Origin: JANXQG01 sp963804375
GTDB lineage: Bacteria; Planctomycetota; Planctomycetia; Pirellulales; Thermoguttaceae
Assembly: GCA_963804375.1 (NCBI GenBank)
Contig: CAWDQE010000007.1
Coordinates: 68,257-132,256 of the forward strand
DNA: 64,000 nucleotides
Direction: 5' to 3'
The translations under genes and the position numbers were made by a program. Below are positions 57,706-64,000 of this stretch, in pieces. The notes below the pieces were generated by a model that saw nothing but the letters and a program-made list of their open reading frames with translations, searched no databases and was not told the DNA's origin. Positions within the stretch are counted from its first letter, which is position 1. Every line of letters starts with the position of its first letter.

Positions 57706-57935
57706 GACTTTGGGACCTGACGGCGGGGGCAGCCAAGCTAGAATTGGCATTGAAGACGCTGCAAACCAAGACCGCCGACATCGGCGAGGCCTGGACCGAC
57801 GAGGCGTATGCCCGTTTCCTGGAAACCTATCTGGCGCCGATTGCGCCGCGGATGAAGACGATGATCGACGCCATCCACCGGTTGTCCGACGTGCTCAACG
57901 CGGCCGAGCAGCAGTGTCGTGACGAGAATTCATGA
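57702..57935 (+). CDS. Second WXG100-like small helical protein
   Basis: A 77-residue helical protein with the turn EAWTDEAYARFLETY (Trp near residue 34), again with Asp where WXG has Gly. Smaller than the first WXG-like gene and different in sequence, so the two may form a heterodimer like EsxA/EsxB. It overlaps both neighbours by four bases. Confidence 0.65.
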   Translation: MRLWDLTAGAAKLELALKTLQTKTADIGEAWTDEAYARFLETYLAPIAPRMKTMIDAIHRLSDVLNAAEQQCRDENS

Positions 57936-60900
57936 TGACCGAGCCCTTCTCCCCGGACGGACCGAAGCAGATTCTCACCGACCTGTGTCGGCTGGCAGCC
58001 GAGCGCGTGCCGGCGGAGGAGGCGATTGCAGCCGGCTTTCAAGGCCGCAACGAGGCGGCCGAAAAGACCTATCAAGAGGCCCAGGAGGCGTTGACCGCCC
58101 ACTATGAAGCGCAGAAAGCGGCGGCCAAGGCCGAGGAGGCGGCGCTCCGCAAGGCAGCGATCGAACAATTCGAGGCCGAGCACGCCACCGTGCTGCGGCA
58201 ATATGAAGAGGCCCGGCAGGACATCGCCGAGCGATTCGAGAACGAGAAGGTCGCCGCCGAGCAGGAAATGCAAAACGCCCAATGGGAAGCCACCACCATT
58301 GCCGAAGCGGCCCGAGGCGGTTCGGGTGTGCAACTGAAGGAGCTCCAGGCCCAGTTGGAATCGCGGTGGCAAGAGCTGCAAACGATCCACCGCCAGGCCG
58401 TCGCACTGTTGAATCGCTGGAGCCAGTGGCGCGACTTCGTCGATCCGCAGCCGGTCAGCCTGCTTCTGGAGCGGCATCCCATGCGGCGCTTCTGTCATGC
58501 CTTGGACATGGCCCGCACGCAGTACCATGCCCTCACCAGCCTGTTCATGCCGCGGCTCGTCCAGGGCCTGCGGCCGATGGGCATTTTCTTCTTGCTATGG
58601 GCTGTGCTGACCGTGCTGGCGGGGGCCTTGTTCCGTTGGGACAAAGACAGGATCGACCAATGGGTGATGGCCAGTGCCGCGACCAGTTTCTTCCTCTTCG
58701 TTGCCATCGGCGTGCCGGTCTATGTCCTGGCACGTCGGCGGTGCGCCGACTGCTACTTGGCCCTGCGGCGGACGATGCTGGAAGCGGGCCTGGATCGCAG
58801 TTCCACGCTGGAGACGGCCAAAGGCGATTGCCAACGGCTGCTGGAGGCCATCGACTCCCGCCAGCGGGCCGAGATCGGCCGAGCCAACGAGAAGCTCTTT
58901 GCGGCGATGGGAGCGGGCCTTGCGCGGCGGGAGCGTGAGACCGCGGAGATCGAGGCCACCTACCCGCCGCGGCTGGCGGCGATCCAGGCCGCCCGCGATC
59001 AAACCTTGCAGCAGGCCGATGCCAAATACCCTCCCCTCTTGGCGGAAATGGAGAGCCGCTACCTGGCCCAGTCGGCCGCGTTGCGCGAGGCCCGCCAGCA
59101 GGCTCTCGCCAGCAGCAAGGCCCAGCACGAACGCGAGTGGACCGAAATGGCTCAGCGCTGGAACACGGGCGTCGCCCGTTTCGTCGAAGCCGTGGAGGCC
59201 ATCCGCAAAAACTGCGAGCGCTTGTTTACCGACTGGACCGCGGCCGATGCGCCCTCGTGGACGCCGCCCAGCGAAACACCCGTAGCCGTCCGCTTCGGAC
59301 AAATCACTGTGCAACTGGCCAAGATCCGTGGCGGCATACCCGACGACCCGCGTCTGAAGCCGCCGGCCGCCGAGTTCACCCTGCCACTGCTCTTGCCACT
59401 TCCTGATCACTCACTGCTCTTACTCAAGGCCGGCGAGACCGGCCGGGCCAAGGCGGTCGAATCGCTGCAGGCTTCGATGCTGCGGCTGTTGACCTCGATG
59501 CCGCCGGGGAAGATCCGCTTCACGATCCTCGACCCGATCGGCCTGGGCGAGAATTTCTCCGCCTTCATGCACCTGGCCGACTTCGACGAACAACTCGTCA
59601 CCAGCCGGATCTGGACCGATGCCGACCACATCGAGCAACGGCTGGCCGACCTGACGCAGCACATGGAGAACGTGATTCAGGTCTATCTCCGCAATGAGTT
59701 CGATTCGATCCTGGAATACAACGCCTTTGCCGGCGAGATGGCCGAGCCCTACCGCATCCTCGTGATCGCCAACTTCCCGGCGAACTTCACCGAGACGGCC
59801 GTGCAGCGACTGAAGAGCATCGTGGCCAGCGGGGCCCGCTGCGGCGTGTTCGTCCTGCTGGGCGTCGATTCCACGCTGACGCCGCCGCACAATGTGCGCG
59901 TATCGGACCTGGACGCCGGCGCCCTGCTGCTGCGTTCGGAGAAGGGGCAGTTCGTGTGGAAACATCCCGAATACGGCGCTGCGCCCGTGGCGCTCGACGT
60001 CCCGCCGCCGCCCGAGCGGTTCACCGAGATTGTCCGCGCCGTGGGTCACGAGGTCCGCGACGCAGGCCGCGTTGAGGTGCCGTTCAAGTGCGTCGTTCCC
60101 GGCGAAGATGCCTGGTGGACCAGCGACAGCCGCAGCGGCATCGACGTTCCCCTGGGCCGCGCCGGCGCGATGAAACTCCAGAATCTCGACCTGGGGCGCG
60201 GCACGTCGCAGCACGTGCTGATCTCCGGCAAGACGGGTTCCGGCAAGTCGACGCTGCTGCACGTGCTGATCACCAACGTGGCCCTCCGCTACAGTCCCGA
60301 CGAGGTCGAACTGTACCTCGTCGACTTCAAGAAAGGCGTGGAGTTCAAGGCCTACGCGCGGCTACCAGTTGCCGCACGCGCGAGTGATCGCCATCGAAAG
60401 CGAGCGCGAGTTCGGCCAGAGCGTATTGCAGCGTCTGGACGCCGAATTGCGCTCTCGCGGCGATCAGTTCCGCCGGCTGGGCGTGCAGGACCTGAAGGGG
60501 TTCCGCAACGCTCAGCCCGACGAAAAACTGGCCCGCATCCTGCTGATGATCGACGAGTTCCAGGAACTGTTCGTCGAGGACGATCGCATCGCGCAGGAAT
60601 CGGCATTGCTCTTGGACCGCCTGGTGCGGCAGGGCCGGGCTTTCGGGATCCACGTGCTGTTGGGATCGCAGACGCTGGGCGGGGCCTATTCGCTGGCCCG
60701 CAGCACAATCGGCCAGATGGCGGTGCGGATCGCCTTGCAGTGCAGCGAGGCCGACGCCCACCTGATTCTCAGCGAAGAGAACACGGCCGCACGCTTGCTG
60801 ACCCGGCCGGGTGAAGCCATCTACAACGACGCCAATGGCCTGTTTGAAGGCAACCATCCCTTCCAAATCGTCTGGCTCTCCGACGACGAGCGTGACGACT

Positions 60901-61841
60901 ACCTCCGCCGCCTGGCCGAGTTCAGCAGCCGCCGGAATCTCCGCCGCCCGACGCTCATTGTCTTTGAAGGCAATATCCCGGCCGATCCGGGCGAGAACCC
61001 CGAGTTGCAGGCGAGCCTGGCCGAGGCGGCTTGGCCCGAATCGTGTGCAGCACCCCACTTCTGGCTAGGTTCGGCTGTCGCCATCAAGGGACCAACGTCG
61101 GCGGTCTTCGCCCGGCAAGCGGGCAGCAACCTGCTCCTGGCCGGACATCGCGAGGAAGCCAGCCTGGGCGTGATGGCCACGGGGTTGATCGGCCTGGCTT
61201 CGCAACATGCTTCGGGCCCGAGCGATCAGGCCGGCGTGCGATTCCGCATTCTCGATGGGACGCGGCCGGAGGCCCCGGAGGCCGGCTACTGGCAGCGCGT
61301 GGTGGAAACACTGCCCCACGACATCAAGGTCGGCCAGGTTCGGGAGGCCCCGGAGGTCCTCGGCGAGCTTTCTGCGGAACTGGCCCGCCGCCAGCAGGAG
61401 GGCCAAGACGGCCGGCCGCCAATCTACCTGCTGATTTACAATCTGGGACGGTTCCGCGATCTCCGCAAAGAAGACGATTTCTCCTTCGGCCGCGAGGACG
61501 ACAAACCGGCTACGCCGGGAAAGATGTTCGGCGCGATTCTCCGCGATGGGCCGGCCTGCGGCATTCATACCATCGCCTGGTGCGACTCCTATGCCACGGT
61601 CAACCGCTTGCTCGATCGGCAGAGCCTCCGCGATTTCGACCTGCGGGTGCTTTTCCAGATGAACGCGACCGACAGCAGTAGCCTCATGGACTCGCCTGAT
61701 GCCGCCCGTTTGGGGGTGCATCGGGCCATCTTTTATGATGGCAGTCATGGCCAGATGGAGAAATTCCGGCCCTACGGCCTGCCTTCCGCCCAGTGGCTGG
61801 CCGAGGTTCGGCGGCAATTGTTCCGCCGCACCGCACGGTAA
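57932..61841 (+). CDS. FtsK/EssC-like DNA translocase-type ATPase of a type VII-like system (one frame break)
   Basis: About 1300 residues joined near 60356, where KKGVEFKAYAR continues as YQLPHARVIAIESEREFG. Layout: a long N-terminal coiled coil (residues 30-210), two membrane helices (about 215-268), a second coiled coil (290-430), then three RecA-like domains. The first (about 490-650) is degenerate (KAGETGRAKAVESL); the second is intact, Walker A SGKTGSGKSTLL (about 766) and Walker B ILLMIDEFQELF (about 873); the third (about 1040-1300) is again degenerate (AGHREEASLG). Tandem FtsK domains with only one active site recall EssC/EccC secretion ATPases. With two WXG-like genes upstream it should export them. 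Confidence 0.85.
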
Positions 61842-62294
61842 CTGCCTTCGGATCGGCCTTGATCGTAACGTTGCAAAAAAAGTATTTGCCCGGCGTATCA
61901 CTCCTTGGTACAATAGACGGTAGGTTGGGTGAAGGACCTTGCGACTGTACAGGTTCTTTTGCCGCAACTGGGTAGCACGCGTTGTGCTTCTTTGACGCAG
62001 ACCCCATTACGAGGCAGCGTTTTCGTGCCCTGAGCCATTGGCTCGCGACAGTAACTCTCAAGAGAGTCTGATGTTGCGCGCCTATCTTGGCTGGGTACGT
62101 TTCCCTTGTTGGTTGTTCGTGGCAATTGCTGCGCACAATGAGAGTTCCGTTTACTGTATGTCGTGTGGCTTTAGATGCGAAGAACTGAGAGTTGCTTACT
62201 GGATTGAAAACCAATGTCTGACAGGACGATAGGGCGAGATAGGAAGTTGATGCCCGGAGAATTGTTGGCACAGGAGGCCACAAAGAGGGGATCC
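61842..62294. other. Intergenic region, 453 bases
   Basis: No gene, repeat or RNA was recognised. The composition is less GC-rich than the flanks. The stretch just before the PEP-CTERM gene holds a GAGGGG ribosome-binding site. Confidence 0.4.
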
Positions 62295-62937
62295 ATGCGG
62301 GGTGTGGTGTGTGCCGCCTTGTGCGGATTTTTCAGCGTCATAGGCTTCCAGAGCTTGCCCGCAAGGGGAGCGAGTCTGGATCTGGGTGCACACCCTCCCG
62401 ATATTTCGGCGGCGTTCATCACTACCGAGTACAACGCGACGACTGGCGAGTTCATTGCAAACGGGTGGCCTACGTCGTTTAATCTCAATGGCACCTCGAC
62501 CCCGAATTTTCCTATGATCGCTGGCGGCCTGTATAGCATCGATGTCAAGCTCACCCCGACCGGCCAACCGGTTGCCGGCTCTCTGGACATTACTGGCGAA
62601 ATCCCCAATTTTGCGACAAGCGGCACACTCCTCACGGGTCAAATCTCACAGTTTGGATATCAATCTGGTGGGGGGAATATCTTCGAGTTCGTCTTCGACG
62701 TCACAGGAGGCGACCTGGCGCCTTATTACGACGGTGAAACCAACGTCATCCTCGATGCCACGGGTTCAGGGTTCAACGGAAGCTTCGCTCAGCAGCTTTC
62801 AAGCAACGCCTTTCTTAAGTATCGCGGACAATTCCGTGCCCGAACCCTCAACCGTCGCCCTCTTGCTGAGCGCCTTGGCCGTTGGGTTCCCAATCTCGGC
62901 ATGCCGCCGCTGGCGGCACATGCGCATGGTCAAGTAA
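62295..62937 (+). CDS. PEP-CTERM surface protein (one frame break near the end)
   Basis: About 214 residues. A signal peptide (VVCAALCGFFSVIGF) is followed by a beta-rich domain (SGTLLTGQISQFGYQSGGGN, FEFVFDVTGGDLAPYY). Across a break near 62815 (SSNAF to LSIADNS) the protein ends in VPEPSTVALLLSALAVGF and a basic tail, the PEP-CTERM signal cut and sorted by exosortase. The ATG at 62295 follows GAGGGG. The middle domain is shared with the next gene. No exosortase gene is in the window. Confidence 0.75.
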
Positions 62938-63155
62938 CCGACTACTGGTTGCAATCTGCCTCACCATGCCCTCAGTTTGACACTTGCTTGCCTCCTGATT
63001 AGGATGGATAGACTAAGCAGACTGCATCGTTTGTTCTGCTTGGGTTAAATAAACAGGGAGGGCAAGATGCCCGCAAGGTCACCGTAATCGTTACGTGTTA
63101 CGAGCGGTCGCGGTCCTTTTCGTCAACAGAGGCATCGGCGTTCGAAAGGCACATC

Positions 63156-64000
63156 ATGATTTCCAGGGCTCTGCGCGGCCTTCTGGAGCTAGGTGGGCGT
63201 TCTGCTTCCAAATCGAAGATTGCGCGAAGGAATCGGCGGCTGCATCTGGAACGTTTGGAAAGCCGGCAATTCCTCACGCTCATTGGCATCACGCCGAATT
63301 TCCCGCTGATCTTCTTCGACAGTACGGGCCACTTCCAATATACGGCCGCCACACAGGCGCTCGACGTGAATGCCACCCCCTTGTCGCTGCTGCTGACCTC
63401 GTCGTCGACCCCCACGCCGATCACCGGCCCGGCCGCGGTCGATATCCAGATCTTGGTCGACAACGCAGGCAATCTGGTTGGCGGAAACGGAAGTCCTAAT
63501 TTCCAACTGACCGGCACCGTCGACGTCAATAACGTTGTCGAGTCAGGTACGCTGCTCACTGGGAAGGTCCTCCAGTTCGGTTACCAATTCAACAGCGGAA
63601 CGAGCACGGCCGAATTCGACTTCCGCTTCCAATTCACCGGAGGTCTGTTGCAGTCGGTTTATGCCGGCGCGGACATCGGCGTGACGATGGACAGCGAAAA
63701 CTCCACCACGTTCACCGGCAGTTTTGAAACCGACTTCACGGGCGGCGCCAAGGGGACGGTCGGTCCGATCACCGCCATCAACACCAGCCAGACCCCGCCC
63801 GTCGCCTACGTGGGCGAGTCGATCAGCGACACGGCCACCGTGAGCGGTCTGGTCAGCCCCAGCAGCGGCGACACGGTGACGTTCAGGCTGTACAACAACA
63901 GCAGTGCCAGCGGCACGCCGCTGTACACCAACACCCAGGCGGTGAGCATCAGCGGAAGTACGGCCACGGCGACGTCGGCGGGCTACACGACCACCGGCGT
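63156..64000 (+). CDS. Large secreted protein with planctomycete N-terminal motif (3' end missing)
   Basis: 281 residues visible before the window ends. The N-terminus is basic and holds RRLHLERLESRQFLTLI, the LESRxL planctomycete sorting motif. Residues about 45-200 match the middle domain of the preceding PEP-CTERM protein (SGTLLTGKVLQFGYQFNSGT, FRFQFTGGLLQSVYAG). An Ig-like repeat region begins at about 215 (SISDTATVSGLVSPSSGDTV, TFRLYNN). Likely a long surface or biofilm-matrix protein; the full length cannot be seen. Confidence 0.8.
   Translation, partial: MISRALRGLLELGGRSASKSKIARRNRRLHLERLESRQFLTLIGITPNFPLIFFDSTGHFQYTAATQALDVNATPLSLLLTSSSTPTPITGPAAVDIQILVDNAGNLVGGNGSPNFQLTGTVDVNNVVESGTLLTGKVLQFGYQFNSGTSTAEFDFRFQFTGGLLQSVYAGADIGVTMDSENSTTFTGSFETDFTGGAKGTVGPITAINTSQTPPVAYVGESISDTATVSGLVSPSSGDTVTFRLYNNSSASGTPLYTNTQAVSISGSTATATSAGYTTTG

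Noticed and set aside
62260..62290. Sigma-54 type site (TGGCAC) before the PEP-CTERM gene
   Set aside because: The second half of the motif (TTGC at the right spacing) is absent and the site is too close to the start codon.

Overview
The window is GC-rich chromosomal DNA from a planctomycete, probably of the Pirellula lineage. The evidence is indirect: a secreted protein whose N-terminus carries the planctomycete LESRxL motif, a PEP-CTERM protein, a MoxR/DUF58/von Willebrand operon, an ECF sigma factor with a FecR-type partner, a WXG100-like/FtsK cassette, and several families of palindromic repeats scattered between and inside genes. No rRNA, tRNA, CRISPR array or complete insertion sequence was seen.

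Layout. 1-3.6 kb: end of accA, a membrane leucine-rich-repeat gene, a decayed polysaccharide-export fragment, dtd and pdxA. 3.6-12.3 kb (minus strand): a very large TPR gene, then a four-gene surface-polysaccharide-type operon (GmhA-like isomerase, FAD oxidoreductase, two DUF218 proteins). 12.6-22.5 kb (minus strand): one long operon in the order moxR, DUF58, small membrane protein, two VWA proteins (BatA/BatB-like), a BatC-like protein and a giant exported protein. 22.9-25.1 kb: a Tat-exported Gfo/Idh oxidoreductase and a HEAT-repeat protein. 25.3-28.1 kb: ECF sigma factor, FecR-like protein and a small secreted protein, with the same bipartite promoter-like motif upstream of the first and third genes. 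28.5-34.9 kb: glycogen debranching enzyme, an orphan terminase pair and a Cys/Met-metabolism PLP enzyme. 35.5-41.2 kb: a divergent tripartite efflux locus (TolC-type lipoprotein versus TetR, HlyD and DHA2 transporter). 41.4-48.5 kb: small membrane and zinc-ribbon genes, a WaaP-like kinase, an apparent restriction-modification pair that looks less GC-rich than its neighbours, a HAD phosphatase and a radical SAM protein. 49-54.9 kb: a SUF iron-sulfur operon headed by a SufR-like regulator and containing a lone nuoB. 54.9-64 kb: a membrane protein, the WXG-like/FtsK cassette, and two surface proteins that share a domain.

Two features run through the whole window. First, at least fourteen single-base frame breaks interrupt otherwise well-conserved genes, and nine of them fall at a GCGC tetranucleotide, which points to a sequencing or basecalling artefact rather than gene death; I therefore annotate those genes as single units. 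Second, palindromic or tandem repeats lie in frame inside protein-coding genes at six or more places, adding peptides to otherwise ordinary proteins.

The best candidates for an undescribed system are the WXG-like/FtsK cassette at 56.7-61.8 kb and the autoregulated ECF sigma/FecR/secreted-protein unit at 25.3-28.1 kb.
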